A stretch of 64,000 bases of DNA from Saccharothrix ecbatanensis (GTDB lineage Bacteria; Actinomycetota; Actinomycetes; Mycobacteriales; Pseudonocardiaceae): the NCBI RefSeq assembly GCF_014205015.1, contig NZ_JACHMO010000001.1:7750001-7814000 (forward strand), written 5' to 3'. Within the stretch, counting starts at the first letter, position 1, and each line of letters opens with the position of its first letter. The position numbers were made by a program, and so were the translations under genes. Shown here one piece after another: positions 7,642 to 18,698 of the stretch. The notes beneath the pieces are model-generated. The model searched no databases. It was not told the origin of the DNA and saw only the letters and a list, made by a program, of their open reading frames with translations.

Positions 7642-8316
7642 CTAGCGGGCCCTGCGGGCCAGCCGCTCCGGGTCGAGGATCAGCACGCTCTTGCCCTCCA
7701 GCCGGAGCCAACCGCGGTGGGCGAAGTCGGCCAGAGCCTTGTTCACCGTCTCACGCGAGGCGCCGACGAACTGGGCGATCTCCTCCTGCGTGAGGTCGTG
7801 GGTGACCCGCAGCAGCCCGGCTTCCTGGCTGCCGAAGCGCTGCGCGAGCTGCAACAACGCCTTGGCCACCCGGCCCGGCACGTCCGTGAAGATCAGGTCG
7901 GCCAGCATGGAGTTCGTCCGGCGCAGCCTGCGGGCCAACGCCCTCAGCAGCTGCTCGGCGATCTCCGGCCGGTTGGTGATCCACTGCCGCAGCGCGGGGC
8001 GGTCCATGCTGACCGCGCGCACTTCGGTCACCGTGGTCGCGGTGGACGTGCGCGGACCGGGGTCGAAGATCGACAACTCGCCGAACATGTCCGACGGCCC
8101 GAAGATCCCCAAGAGGTTCTCCCGCCCGTCCGGCGACTTCCGGCCGATCTTCACCTTGCCGGATTGGATGATGTAGAGCCGGTCGCCCGGCTCGCCTTCC
8201 GCGAAGATCACGTGGCCGCGCGGGAATTCAACGGACTCCAGCGTCTGCGCCAGTGCCTCCGCTGCGGCCTGTTCGACCCCCTGGAAAATGCCCGCGCGGG
8301 CCAGGGTCTCGTCCAC
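7642..8316 (-). CDS. crp: Crp/Fnr-family transcriptional regulator
   Basis: 224 residues from GTG at 8316, preceded by AGGAGG; the start [14 protein letters not shown] matches mycobacterial Crp, so a longer in-frame extension is rejected. The cyclic-nucleotide-binding domain carries [14 protein letters not shown] and [18 protein letters not shown] (phosphate-binding cassette), and the C-terminal helix-turn-helix has [21 protein letters not shown]. The nearest known relative, M. tuberculosis Rv3676, is a cAMP-responsive global regulator. The flanking genes are as in Mycobacterium. Confidence 0.95.
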   Translation of the reverse strand: MDETLARAGIFQGVEQAAAEALAQTLESVEFPRGHVIFAEGEPGDRLYIIQSGKVKIGRKSPDGRENLLGIFGPSDMFGELSIFDPGPRTSTATTVTEVRAVSMDRPALRQWITNRPEIAEQLLRALARRLRRTNSMLADLIFTDVPGRVAKALLQLAQRFGSQEAGLLRVTHDLTQEEIAQFVGASRETVNKALADFAHRGWLRLEGKSVLILDPERLARRAR

Positions 8317-8514
8317 CTCGTCCCTCCTGTCGAGACGCGGCGGCATGGTTGAGCGCGTTCCGCCTTCTGGCGGATCAGCGCCTGCCGCCGATCACTGAGT
8401 GCAGTCTAAGGGCTGTGGTGTGGATCGCCTTTCGGCGCGCCGCTACCGCAGCCCGGACAGCCCGATAAGGCCCGTCGGGGGTTGACCCCGTGGGCCTCGC
8501 CGGTCCTACCCCGG

Positions 8515-8766
8515 TTAGCGGCGGGTGCGCCGCTGACGCAGGTTCCTGGCACGACCACCCAGCCTGCGCAGCCGGAACAACTCCAGCGCGCGGCCGATGC
8601 CGTGCCCGTAGAGCGCCCTGACCTCGTCGGGGCGCGCCGACTCCAGGAACTCCTCGACCTCGTCCTCCTGCACAGCGACGTGCCGCAGACGAGCTTCAAC
8701 GCGCTCCATGAAGAGCGCGAAGAACATGATCACGATCGGAACGGCGATGACGAACCAGGCAGTCAT
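8515..8766 (-). CDS. Small conserved membrane protein (Rv3675-like position)
   Basis: 83 residues from the ATG at 8766 with GGAG upstream. One N-terminal transmembrane helix (TAWFVIAVPIVIMFFALFME) is followed by an acidic then strongly basic cytoplasmic tail ending RNLRQRRTRR. A small membrane protein occupies the same place between crp and nth in mycobacteria. Function unknown. The 281 bp to the nth start show no other gene. Confidence 0.7.
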   Translation of the reverse strand: MTAWFVIAVPIVIMFFALFMERVEARLRHVAVQEDEVEEFLESARPDEVRALYGHGIGRALELFRLRRLGGRARNLRQRRTRR

Positions 8767-9047
8767 GATGGCTCCGATCTTTGCGCATCCGGTTCGGCGC
8801 GCGGTCAAGGGGGGTCATTCCGGCGTGTCGGTTCGTGATCGTCCGGTGGGTTGTCACTAGGACGTATGCGGTGCGCCCATGGTTGCTTGCCCGTGATCGT
8901 GCCGCCTCAAACGGCCCGACGCCGGGTGGATCGGCGCCGGCTCCCCCGGACGGGGGGGCGCGCCCGGCGGGGAGGCGACTTCCCGACAATCGGGCGGCCG
9001 GACGACCGAGCCGTCGACCACCTCGCGGCGGCCATTAACCTGGGCAC

Positions 9048-9815
9048 ATGGCGAAGAGCGCGGTGAAGCAGCCGGAGACGAGGCTGGGGCTGGTCCGCCG
9101 GGCGCGACGCATGGTGCGGGTCCTCGGCGAGGGTTACCCCGACGCGCACTGCGAACTGGACTTCGTCGACCCGTTGCAGCTCCTGGTCGCGGTCGTGCTC
9201 TCCGCGCAGACCACCGACGTCCGGGTGAACCTCGTCACGCCCGCGCTGTTCCGCCGCTACCGCACGGCCGCCGACTACGCCGCGGCCGACCGCGCGGAGC
9301 TGGAGGAGCTGATCAAGCCGACCGGCTTCTACCGGAACAAGGCGACCTCGCTGATCGGCCTGGGAACCGCGCTGGTGGAACGGTTCGACGGCGAGGTGCC
9401 GGGCACCCTGAAGGACCTGGTGACGCTGCCCGGCGTCGGCCGCAAGACCGCGAACGTGGTGCTGGGCGACGCGTTCGGCGTGCCGGGGATCACGGTCGAC
9501 ACCCACTTCGGCCGCCTGGTCCGCCGCTGGGGCTGGACCGACGAGGAGGACCCGGTCAAGGTCGAGCACATCGTCGGCGCGCTGGTCGAGCGCAAGGAGT
9601 GGACCTTGCTCTCGCACCGCACGATCTTCCACGGACGCCGCGTCTGCCACGCCCGCACCCCGGCCTGCGGCGCGTGCCTGCTGGCGCCCCAGTGCCCGTC
9701 CTACGGCATCGGCCAAGTCGACCCGGTCAAGGCGCAGAAGCTGGTCAAGGGCGAGGAAGCGCCGCACTTGATCGACCTCGCCGAACGCGTGCGGGCGGGG
9801 GAGAAGCTGGCGTGA
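9048..9815 (+). CDS. nth: Endonuclease III (DNA glycosylase/AP lyase)
   Basis: 255 residues, standard length. The helix-hairpin-helix [14 protein letters not shown] contains the catalytic lysine, the catalytic aspartate is in VDTHFGRL, and four cysteines near residues 200-220 ([17 protein letters not shown]) bind the [4Fe-4S] cluster. It removes oxidised pyrimidines and cleaves the abasic site in base-excision repair. First gene of an operon with a thioredoxin-like protein, a Nudix hydrolase and MarP, all joined by GTGA/ATGA overlaps. Confidence 0.97.
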   Translation: MAKSAVKQPETRLGLVRRARRMVRVLGEGYPDAHCELDFVDPLQLLVAVVLSAQTTDVRVNLVTPALFRRYRTAADYAAADRAELEELIKPTGFYRNKATSLIGLGTALVERFDGEVPGTLKDLVTLPGVGRKTANVVLGDAFGVPGITVDTHFGRLVRRWGWTDEEDPVKVEHIVGALVERKEWTLLSHRTIFHGRRVCHARTPACGACLLAPQCPSYGIGQVDPVKAQKLVKGEEAPHLIDLAERVRAGEKLA

Positions 9816-10402
9816 GCGCCGGAGCGCGGTGGGCCGTCGTCGTCCTGGTGTTGGCGGTGGCGGGCGCCGTCGCGCTGTGGCCACGCTCACCGGAGGCCGA
9901 CCAGGGCCTGCCGACCCGGACGTCGCCGACGGTGGACTTGGCCGCCGCGCGCGACCAGGCGGCACTGTGGCCGTGCCCACGCGCAGAGGGCCAAGGGCCG
10001 CAGGCATTGCGCGGCGTCATGGCCACGTGCCTCGGTGACGGACAGCAGGTGGACGTGGCGTCCGCCGTGTCCGGCCGGGTCCTGGTGAACTTCTGGGCGA
10101 CGTGGTGCGTTCCCTGTCATGAGGAGCTGAAGGTCCTGGACGCGTACGCCCGGCAGCCGGGGGCGGTGCCGGTGGTGACGGTCCTGGTGGCGAGCAAGGA
10201 GGCTGACGGTCTGGAGCTGTTGGCGAAACTCGGCGTGCACCTGCCCGCGGTCTTCCACGAGGGCGACGGTGTGCGGAAGGCCATGCGCGTGCCACCGAGG
10301 TTGCCGGTGAGCTATGTCACCGGGGCGGACGGATCACTGACCGAGGTGACCGACCCGATCGTGCTCACCTCGGTCGACCAGGTGCGCGAGGTGGTCGGAT
10401 GA
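9812..10402 (+). CDS. TlpA/thioredoxin-like membrane-anchored protein
   Basis: 196 residues from GTG overlapping the nth stop. An N-terminal helix ([16 protein letters not shown]) anchors or exports it, and the thioredoxin fold has the active site [13 protein letters not shown] at about residue 90. Extra cysteines at WPCPRAEG and MATC upstream of the fold could form a second disulfide. It probably reduces or isomerises disulfides outside the membrane; MarP, two genes downstream, depends on a disulfide, which gives a plausible partner (inference). Confidence 0.88.
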   Translation: MSAGARWAVVVLVLAVAGAVALWPRSPEADQGLPTRTSPTVDLAAARDQAALWPCPRAEGQGPQALRGVMATCLGDGQQVDVASAVSGRVLVNFWATWCVPCHEELKVLDAYARQPGAVPVVTVLVASKEADGLELLAKLGVHLPAVFHEGDGVRKAMRVPPRLPVSYVTGADGSLTEVTDPIVLTSVDQVREVVG

Positions 10403-11070
10403 CGGCCCTGGTCGACCCGGACGGTGTGCCGGAGTGGATGGGCGGCCTGGTCAAGGCCACCGTCGACATCGACGCCCGCACGTTCACCCGGATCTTGCCG
10501 CCGCCGGAGGGCACCGGACGTCCCGCCGCCGTGCTGATGCTGTTCGGTGACGGCGAAGCGGGCCCGGACGTGTTGCTGCTGCGCCGCGCCGAAACCCTCG
10601 GCTCGCACCCCGGCCAGGTCGCCTTCCCGGGCGGCGCCGCCGACCCGACCGACGACGGACCGGTGGACACGGCGCTGCGCGAGGCGTACGAGGAGACCGG
10701 TGTGCTGCGCGAAGGCGTCCGGCCGGTCGCCACGCTGCCGCAGCTGTACGTGCCGGTGTCCGGGTTCGTCGTCACGCCGGTGCTGGCGCACTGGGACGAG
10801 CCGTCGCCGGTCGCGCCGGTCGACCCGGGAGAGACCGCCGCGGTGGCACGGGTGCCGATCGCGCACCTGGCCGACCCGGCGAACCGGTTCCGGGTGAGCC
10901 ACCCGTCCGGTTACATCGGGCCGGCGTTCGCCGCACCGGGGATGCTGGTGTGGGGGTTCACCGCCGGTCTGCTCAACGGGCTGCTCGCCCTGGGCGGCTG
11001 GGAACGGCCGTGGGACACCTCGGACGTGCGCGACCTCGACCTGGCCTTGCGTGCGACGGAGGTTCCGTGA
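10399..11070 (+). CDS. Nudix hydrolase, CoA pyrophosphatase type
   Basis: 223 residues, ATG overlapping the previous stop. The NuCoA sequence LLLRRAETLGSHPGQVAFPGG precedes the Nudix box, whose helix reads ALREAYEETGVL; this pair defines CoA diphosphohydrolases (NudL/Rv3672-like), which cleave CoA to 4'-phosphopantetheine and 3',5'-ADP. Located inside the nth-marP operon as in mycobacteria. Confidence 0.9.
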   Translation: MTALVDPDGVPEWMGGLVKATVDIDARTFTRILPPPEGTGRPAAVLMLFGDGEAGPDVLLLRRAETLGSHPGQVAFPGGAADPTDDGPVDTALREAYEETGVLREGVRPVATLPQLYVPVSGFVVTPVLAHWDEPSPVAPVDPGETAAVARVPIAHLADPANRFRVSHPSGYIGPAFAAPGMLVWGFTAGLLNGLLALGGWERPWDTSDVRDLDLALRATEVP

Positions 11071-12254
11071 ACTGGGTTGACCTCCTCGTGCTGGCGCTCG
11101 CCGCCTTGGCCGCGATGTCGGGCGCGCGCCAGGGCATGGTCGTCGCGCTGCCCGCGTTCGTCGGCGTGCTGATCGGCCTGGTCCTCGGCACGCAGCTCGC
11201 GCCGCTGGTGGTGGCCCAGTTCGACAACGTGGTGACCAAGGTCGTGTTCGCGGTCGGCATCGTGGTGCTGCTGGTGGCGTTGGGCGAGACGCTGGGCGTG
11301 TACGTCGGCCGGAGCATCAAGCCGCGGGTCAACTCCAGCCCGTTGCGCGGCGCGGACAACGCGCTGGGCGCGATCGTGCAGGGCGCGGTGGTGTTCGTGG
11401 TGGCGTGGATGATCGCGCTGCCGCTGACCATGGTGGCGGGCCTGCCGTCGCTGGCCAAGGCGCTGAACCAGTCGGTGATCCTGTCCACGGTGGACGACAC
11501 CATGCCGCAGGCGGCGCGGACGTTGGCCGACGACCTCCAGAACCTGTTCGACGTCTCCGGCTTCCCGGCCGCGGTGGACCCGTTCAACCAGATGCCGTTG
11601 AAGGAGGTCGGCCCGCCGGACCCGGGGCTGAGCTCGAACCCGATCGTGCAGCAGTTGCGGCCCAGCGTGCTGAAGGTGCGCGGGCGGGCGCCGTCGTGCT
11701 CGCGCGCGTTGGAGGGCACGGGTTTCGTCATCTCGCCCGAGCGCGTCATGACGAACGCGCACGTCGTCGCCGGCACCACCGAGGTCACCGTGGAAGTGGG
11801 GCTCGGCCAGTTCGACGCCACGGTCGTGCACTACGACCCGCAGACGGATATCGCGATCCTCGCCGTGCCGGACCTGAAGGCCGTGCCGCTGGAGTTCCGC
11901 ACCGACGAGATCGCGCAGGGCGAGGACGGGATCGTGCTCGGCTACCCGCTGGACGGCCCGTACACGGCGTCCGAGGCGCGGGTCCGGGAACGGATCCCGG
12001 TGCTGCGCGGACCGGACATCTACGACGCGCAGACCGTGACGCGGGACGTGTACACGGTGCGGGCGAAGGTGCGAAGCGGCAACTCCGGCGGCCCGCTGGT
12101 CGACCCGCAGGGCCGGGTGATCGGCGTGGTGTTCGGCGCGGCCGTGGACGACCAGGAGACCGGTTTCGTGCTGACCGCGCAAGAAGTCGCGGAGGAAGTG
12201 GCGCAGGCGCCGACGATGGTGCGGCGCGCGTCCACCCAGACGTGCGCGTCCTGA
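11067..12254 (+). CDS. marP: Membrane serine protease MarP
   Basis: 395 residues from GTG overlapping the Nudix stop. Four N-terminal transmembrane segments (about residues 1-140, CvpA-like) precede a chymotrypsin-like periplasmic protease: His in NAHVVAG, Asp in TDIAIL, Ser in GNSGGPLV. Cysteines in RAPSCSRAL and in the last five residues match the disulfide that holds mycobacterial MarP active under oxidative stress. In M. tuberculosis MarP supports survival in acid. The stop codon lies in the first unit of a 17-bp minisatellite. Confidence 0.93.
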   Translation: MNWVDLLVLALAALAAMSGARQGMVVALPAFVGVLIGLVLGTQLAPLVVAQFDNVVTKVVFAVGIVVLLVALGETLGVYVGRSIKPRVNSSPLRGADNALGAIVQGAVVFVVAWMIALPLTMVAGLPSLAKALNQSVILSTVDDTMPQAARTLADDLQNLFDVSGFPAAVDPFNQMPLKEVGPPDPGLSSNPIVQQLRPSVLKVRGRAPSCSRALEGTGFVISPERVMTNAHVVAGTTEVTVEVGLGQFDATVVHYDPQTDIAILAVPDLKAVPLEFRTDEIAQGEDGIVLGYPLDGPYTASEARVRERIPVLRGPDIYDAQTVTRDVYTVRAKVRSGNSGGPLVDPQGRVIGVVFGAAVDDQETGFVLTAQEVAEEVAQAPTMVRRASTQTCAS

Positions 12255-12308
12255 TCGTCGCGGAGTCCTGATCGTCGGCGAGTCCTGATCGGACCGCTGT
12301 CCTGATCA
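12248..12308. repeat. 17-bp x 4 minisatellite containing two stop codons
   Basis: GTCCTGATCG recurs at 12248, 12265, 12282 and 12299, exactly 17 bp apart (last copy ends CA). The TGA of marP (12252-12254) is in unit 1 and the stop of the convergent hydrolase (TCA at 12306-12308) is in unit 4. Confidence 0.9.
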
Positions 12309-13229
12309 GACCTTGGCGAGGAAGTCGGTGACGAGCCGGCTCGTGGTCTGGGGCGCTTCCTGGTGCGGGAAGTGGCCGACCTCCGGCACCACCCGGTACG
12401 ACGAGCGCGCGCCCGTCCAGATGGCCGAATCGGACGCCGTCGTGTCCAGCATCACCGGGTCGCGGGCGCCCTGGATCTGGAGCACCGGCACTTCCAGCCG
12501 GCGGTCCACCGCCTCGGCGAACCGACGGCCGTCGCTGCGGAGCTGGGAGCGCACCGCCCAGCGGAAGTACTCCATCGAGCTGTGCGCGACGCCCTGCACC
12601 AGGACCGCCTCCCGGTTGCGCTCCACCACCTCGTCGAACTCGGGCGACACCGTCCACTTCGGACCGCCCCACTTGCCGAGCAGGTCCGCCACCGCCGCGC
12701 CGCCGTCCCGGGTCAGCCACCGCTCCGGGTACAGCGGCAGCTGGAAGCGGAACAGGTGTGCGCTGGCCCGGCCCTGACGGCGCGGGTGGCGGCGGATCGC
12801 CCGGCGCAGCGCGAGCGGGTGCGGGGCGGACACGGCCGTCACCGAGTAGACCAGGCGGGGGTGCATGGCGCCGACCGTCCACGCCAGCATGCCGCCCCAG
12901 GCGTGGCCGACGAGGTGCGCGCGCGGTTCGCCGAGTGCCTTCACCAGGCCCGCGACGTCACCGGCCAGCGTGAACCCGTCGTACCCGCGCGGTGGTTTGT
13001 CCGAGTCGCCGTAGCCGCGCAGGTCCACGGCCACCGCCCGGTAGCCCGCCTCGGCGATCGCGACCAGCTGGTGCCGCCACGACCACCAGAACTCCGGGAA
13101 ACCGTGCAGCAGCAGCACGAGCGGGCCTTCGCCCAGCTCGGCGACGTGCAGGCGGATGCCGTTCGCGGACACGTCGCGGTGCGCCCAGGGGCCGGGCACC
13201 CGAGCGGTCGACGGGTCGGGTAGCCGCAC
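12306..13229 (-). CDS. Alpha/beta hydrolase, epoxide-hydrolase-like (EphE position)
   Basis: 307 residues. The fold is clear: oxyanion motif LLHGFPEFWWSWRHQL, VDLRGYGDSDKP, and a C-terminal His in EVGHFPHQEAP. At the nucleophile elbow, however, the family's HxGHDWGG reads LVGHAWGG: the nucleophilic Asp is Ala. The gene sits where M. tuberculosis has ephE (Rv3670). Either it is catalytically dead for epoxides or it uses another mechanism. It converges on marP with the stop codons in one repeat. Confidence 0.88.
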   Translation of the reverse strand: MRLPDPSTARVPGPWAHRDVSANGIRLHVAELGEGPLVLLLHGFPEFWWSWRHQLVAIAEAGYRAVAVDLRGYGDSDKPPRGYDGFTLAGDVAGLVKALGEPRAHLVGHAWGGMLAWTVGAMHPRLVYSVTAVSAPHPLALRRAIRRHPRRQGRASAHLFRFQLPLYPERWLTRDGGAAVADLLGKWGGPKWTVSPEFDEVVERNREAVLVQGVAHSSMEYFRWAVRSQLRSDGRRFAEAVDRRLEVPVLQIQGARDPVMLDTTASDSAIWTGARSSYRVVPEVGHFPHQEAPQTTSRLVTDFLAKV

Positions 13230-13237
13230 GGCGCGGT

Positions 13238-13741
13238 TCAGTGGCCTTCGCCGCGGTGGCGCAGGGCCGCGACGGTGTCCTTGGCCGACGCGATGGTCCG
13301 CTGTGGCGCGCGCAGCTTCTTCATCTTCCGCACGCCCAGGAAGACGAACAGCCCCACGACGATGATCACCACGAAGAACACGATCAGGAACGACAGCGAC
13401 AGCGGGAAGTCGAAGATGTCGTAGAGCGCGTAGGCCAGGGTCATGAAAAGCATGATGAGGGCGAACGGCAACACCGCCACCGCGAGGATGAAGTAGACGC
13501 TGCCCTTCACGCCCTTCTTGATCTCGCCCGCGACCTCGGACCTGGCCAGCTCGACCTCGGCCCGGACCAACGTCGACAGGTGGGCCGTCGCATCGCGGAT
13601 CAAGCCGCCGATGGACGTCTCCTCCGCGATCTTGACCGGGGTCTCCGCGGTCAACGGGATCGACGGAACAGGTGGCAGTCCGCTGCCGTTGGTGTTCTCC
13701 CGAGCGGTGGTCACCGGTTCATCGTGCCATGCACCGTTCAC
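13238..13741 (-). CDS. Actinobacterial holin-X-like (DUF1469) membrane protein
   Basis: 167 residues from GTG at 13741 with GGAG upstream (a second GTG at 13714 is possible). After a polar start comes an amphipathic region (SIGGLIRDATAHLSTLVRAEVELARSEV) typical of the putative actinobacterial holin-X/phage-holin superfamily, then two transmembrane helices and a basic tail (GVRKMKKLRAPQRT). Despite the family name, the genomic context is chromosomal housekeeping, not phage. Role unknown, probably envelope-related. Confidence 0.8.
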   Translation of the reverse strand: MNGAWHDEPVTTARENTNGSGLPPVPSIPLTAETPVKIAEETSIGGLIRDATAHLSTLVRAEVELARSEVAGEIKKGVKGSVYFILAVAVLPFALIMLFMTLAYALYDIFDFPLSLSFLIVFFVVIIVVGLFVFLGVRKMKKLRAPQRTIASAKDTVAALRHRGEGH

Positions 13742-13793
13742 CGGGGCTCCACGACTGGCTGATCTCCGCCGTTCGCCTTCGGTCCCGGCGGGC

Positions 13794-14993
13794 TCAGTCG
13801 TCCTCGTCGGCGCGCTGGTGCACCCGGCTGCGACGCACCAGCAGCACCGCGGCCAGCAACGAGGCCACCAACGACGCCAGCAGCACGGCCGCCTTGGCCT
13901 GTTCGGCGGCGGCGCCCTCCAGGGCGAGGTCGGAGATCAGCAGGCTCACGGTGAACCCGACGCCGCCGAGCATGGCGACCGCGACGATGTCCCGCGGTCC
14001 GGCCCCGCTCGGCCACACCGCGGCTTTGAACAGCACCGCCAACGCGGACGCGCCGACGATGCCGACCAGCTTGCCCACCACCAGACCGAGCATCACGCCC
14101 AGCGCCAGCCGGTCCGAGAACAACGCGCCCAACGCCTCGCCGTTCACCGGCACGCCGGCCGCGAACAGCGCGAACACCGGCACCGCGACGGCCGCCGACC
14201 ACGGCTGCAACCGGTGCTCCAGCCGCAGCGCGGGCGCTTCGTGCTCGTAGTGGTCCTTGCGCACGCGCGTCAGCAGGGCGAGCGCCACGCCGGCGATGGT
14301 GGCGTGCACACCCGCCGCGTGCACGGCGGCCCACGTCCCGACCGCGATCGGCACGTACAGCCAGGGTGTCGTCACCCGCTTGTGCTGGAGGAACGCGTAG
14401 AGCGCCATCAACGCCACCGCCGCGGCAGCCGCCACCAGGTTGAACGTCGCGGTGAACAGCACCGCGATCAGCACGATCGCGCCCAGGTCGTCCACCACGG
14501 CGAGGCTGAGCAGGAACAGGCGCAGGCTGTTCGGCAGACCGGACGCGGTGATCGCCAGCACGCCCAGCGCGAACGCGATGTCCGTGGCCACCGGGATCGC
14601 CCACGCCCGTTCGAACCCCGGCTCGCCCCAGCCGACGCCGAGCGCGACCGCCGCGGGCACGACCATGCCGCCGACCGCGGCCACCACCGGCAGGATCGCG
14701 GCCTTGAAGTTGTTCAGCTCGCCGATCACGAGCTCGCGCTTGAGTTCGAGCCCGGCGACGAAGAAGAAGATCGCGAGCAGGCCGTCCTTGGCCCAGTCGC
14801 CCACGCTCAGGCTGAGGTGCAGCGACTCCGGGCCGATGTGGAAGTCACGCAGCGCCGTGTACGTGCCGGACAGGGGCGAATTCGCCCAGATCAGCGCCAC
14901 GGCGGTGGCGGCCAGCAGGATCATGCCGCCGACCGTCTCGGTGCGCAGGTAGCGCGCGAACTCGGTGGCGGCGTTCCGCTTGCTGCTGCTCAA
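13794..14993 (-). CDS. nhaA: Na+/H+ antiporter NhaA
   Basis: 399 residues, about 11-12 transmembrane helices. Recognisable NhaA segments include LAIFFFVAGLELKRELVIGEL, the paired ion-binding aspartates in SLAVVDDLGAIVLIAVLF, and WAIPVATDIAFALGVLA. It exchanges cytoplasmic Na+ for external H+ and contributes to pH and salt tolerance. It stands alone between the holin-like gene and acsA. Confidence 0.95.
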   Translation of the reverse strand: MSSSKRNAATEFARYLRTETVGGMILLAATAVALIWANSPLSGTYTALRDFHIGPESLHLSLSVGDWAKDGLLAIFFFVAGLELKRELVIGELNNFKAAILPVVAAVGGMVVPAAVALGVGWGEPGFERAWAIPVATDIAFALGVLAITASGLPNSLRLFLLSLAVVDDLGAIVLIAVLFTATFNLVAAAAAVALMALYAFLQHKRVTTPWLYVPIAVGTWAAVHAAGVHATIAGVALALLTRVRKDHYEHEAPALRLEHRLQPWSAAVAVPVFALFAAGVPVNGEALGALFSDRLALGVMLGLVVGKLVGIVGASALAVLFKAAVWPSGAGPRDIVAVAMLGGVGFTVSLLISDLALEGAAAEQAKAAVLLASLVASLLAAVLLVRRSRVHQRADEDD

Positions 14994-15077
14994 GATCGTC
15001 TCCGGTGCGTCGGGTACGGCTCATCCTCGTGCCGACCAGACTTCCCGGCTCACCTCGGCGACCCTAGCAACGCGAAA

Positions 15078-15104
15078 GGGGTGTCCACCACTCGTGGACA
15101 CCCC
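15078..15104 (-). terminator. Intrinsic terminator of acsA
   Basis: Perfect 11-bp arms GGGGTGTCCAC and GTGGACACCCC around a 5-base loop, 12 bases beyond the acsA stop codon; on the minus strand it is followed by TTTCG. Confidence 0.85.
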
Positions 15105-15116
15105 GCGCGCTCGTGC

Positions 15117-17093
<1,977 letters not shown>

Positions 17094-17296
17094 GGTGGGC
17101 GGACCTCCTGAATCCGTGGGGGTGCGGCACTGACCGTAGTGCGGTCGACGTCACTGCGCACCCAAAAGGTTCAGACCAATTTCGGTCGAATCGGAAACGC
17201 GTGGGTCACTGTGTAACCCGTGGCACGCCCGCTGACCACCGCGATTCCGCCGAACGACACCTAGGTTGCGACCAGCGGCATCCTCCGTGACCCGCG

Positions 17297-17866
17297 TCAC
17301 GTCGTGAGCGTAGCCTTCGCGGCCGGCCATTCGGCTGCCGTCATCGAGTACACGACGGTGTCGCGCAGGGTCCCGTTCGGCCGGATGCGGTGCACCCGCA
17401 GGACCCCTTCGCGGGTCGCGCCGAGGCGTTCGATGGCGCGTTGCGAGCGTTCGTTGCCGAGGTCCGTGTGCCAGCCGACGCGCAGCGCCTTCAGGTCCTC
17501 GAATGCCCTGCTGAGGAGTAGGAGCTTGGCGTCGGTGTTGAGGGCGGTGCGCTGCCAGCGCGTGCCGATCCAGGTGTGGCCGATGTAGAGGCCGCGGTGC
17601 TTCGGGTCGATCTCGTAGTACGACGTGGTGCCGACGACCTCGTTCGTGCGCGGGTCTACCTGGGCCCACGCCAGGCGGGTCGGGTCTGCCAGGCTGCGCT
17701 CGACGTACGCGCGGGTCTCGTCGAGGGTGGTCGGTTGGCGGTTGCTCAGCCAGGTCCAGACGTCCGGGTCCTTGCCGGCCTCGTGCAGACCCTCGGCGTG
17801 GTCGGGGGAGAGGGGTTCGAGGCGGACGTGGTCGCCGGTGAGCACGGGGCGGTCGTACCAGTTCAT
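17297..17866 (-). CDS. GNAT N-acetyltransferase, RimJ/RimL-like
   Basis: 189 residues. The acetyl-CoA binding region is of the RimL type: VVGTTSYYEIDPKHRGLYIGHTWIG, then TALNTDAKLLLLSRAFEDL and RSQRAIERLGATREGVLR. Such enzymes acetylate protein N-termini, small amines or aminoglycoside-like molecules; the substrate is unknown. It is divergent from the Fic-like gene across an operator-like site. Confidence 0.88.
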   Translation of the reverse strand: MNWYDRPVLTGDHVRLEPLSPDHAEGLHEAGKDPDVWTWLSNRQPTTLDETRAYVERSLADPTRLAWAQVDPRTNEVVGTTSYYEIDPKHRGLYIGHTWIGTRWQRTALNTDAKLLLLSRAFEDLKALRVGWHTDLGNERSQRAIERLGATREGVLRVHRIRPNGTLRDTVVYSMTAAEWPAAKATLTT

Positions 17867-17890
17867 GCCCCGGACGGTAGTTCTCGGTAG

Positions 17891-17933
17891 TGGCTATTTG
17901 TCATAGCCATTTCAGGGTTGTTTTAGATAGCCA
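17891..17933. promoter_or_regulatory. TGGCTAT/ATAGCCA operator-like repeats
   Basis: TGGCTAT (17891-17897) and ATAGCCA (17903-17909) form a 7-bp inverted repeat with a 5-base spacer; a third ATAGCCA lies at 17927-17933, 24 bp from the second. This AT-richer stretch is in the divergent intergenic region between the GNAT and Fic-like genes, where a shared regulator could bind. Confidence 0.5.
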
Positions 17934-17947
17934 CTTACCGGCGAGTA

Positions 17948-18685
17948 GTGTTCTGCGGTGTGACCGATCCGCTTACCCCGCTGCTGGACCTGCCCGGTGT
18001 GGCCGACGCCGTCGCCGCCGCGCGTGACGCCGTGTTCCAGGTGCACCGGCACCGGGTGAACCTGCGCGGTTGGGCGACCACCGCGGCCGAGGCGTCCGTG
18101 CGTGCCGCTCGTGCGTCCGCGGCGTTGGACGGCGGGCCGACCGCCATCCCGTCCGACGGGTCGGTGACCGAGCCGGTGCTGGCCGGTGCGCTGCGGGTGG
18201 CGGAGGCGCTGGGCGTGGTGCTGCCGACGTGGCAGCGGGCGCCGATGCAGGCGTTGGCCCGGTTGCACGTGCTGGCGGCGGCGGACCTGGGTGGGGAGTT
18301 GGGGCGCCCGCGTGCCGAGCCGGGCATGTCGGAGCGGCTGGACATGCTGGGGACCCTGGTCACCGGCGGCACGTCCGTTCCCGCTCCCGTGCTGGTGGCG
18401 GTGGTGCACGGGGAGCTGATGTCGTTGGCGCCGTTCGAGACGGCCAACGGGGTGGTCGCGCGTGCCGCGTCCCGCTTGGCGTCGATCGCCAGTGGCCTGG
18501 ACCCGAAGTCTTTGGGCGTTCCCGAGGTGACGTGCCTGCGCCGTCAGAACGACTACGCCGCCGCGTTGCACGGCTTCTCCACCGGCGACCCCGAGGGCGT
18601 CACCCGCTGGCTCTTGTTCTGGTGCGAGGCCCTCGAAGCCGGCGCCCGTGAAGCCCGCAGCATCGCCGACGCCGCCACCCCCTAA
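17948..18685 (+). CDS. Degenerate Fic-domain protein
   Basis: 245 residues from GTG at 17948 (a GTG at 17960 is also possible). All-helical sequence with a Fic-like layout: an inhibitory-helix-like RAARASAALDGG at about residue 50 and a Fic core LAPFETANGVVARAASRL at about residue 165. Against the Fic motif HPFxxGNGRxxR the catalytic His is Ala and the first Arg is Val, while PF, NG and the last Arg remain. It is unlikely to transfer AMP and may be a binding or regulatory protein. A related hypothetical protein occurs near this locus in mycobacteria (from memory, unsure). Confidence 0.7.
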   Translation: MFCGVTDPLTPLLDLPGVADAVAAARDAVFQVHRHRVNLRGWATTAAEASVRAARASAALDGGPTAIPSDGSVTEPVLAGALRVAEALGVVLPTWQRAPMQALARLHVLAAADLGGELGRPRAEPGMSERLDMLGTLVTGGTSVPAPVLVAVVHGELMSLAPFETANGVVARAASRLASIASGLDPKSLGVPEVTCLRRQNDYAAALHGFSTGDPEGVTRWLLFWCEALEAGAREARSIADAATP

Positions 18686-18698
18686 CCCCACCCCCGCG

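Noticed and set aside
13238..13741. Prophage, suggested by the holin-like gene
   Set aside because: No other phage gene nearby; the holin-X family is a normal chromosomal membrane protein in actinobacteria.
17286..17301. CGTGACCCGCGTCACG palindrome as a Crp site for acsA
   Set aside because: It is about 190 bp upstream of the acsA start, overlaps the end of the GNAT gene and does not match the Crp half-site well enough.
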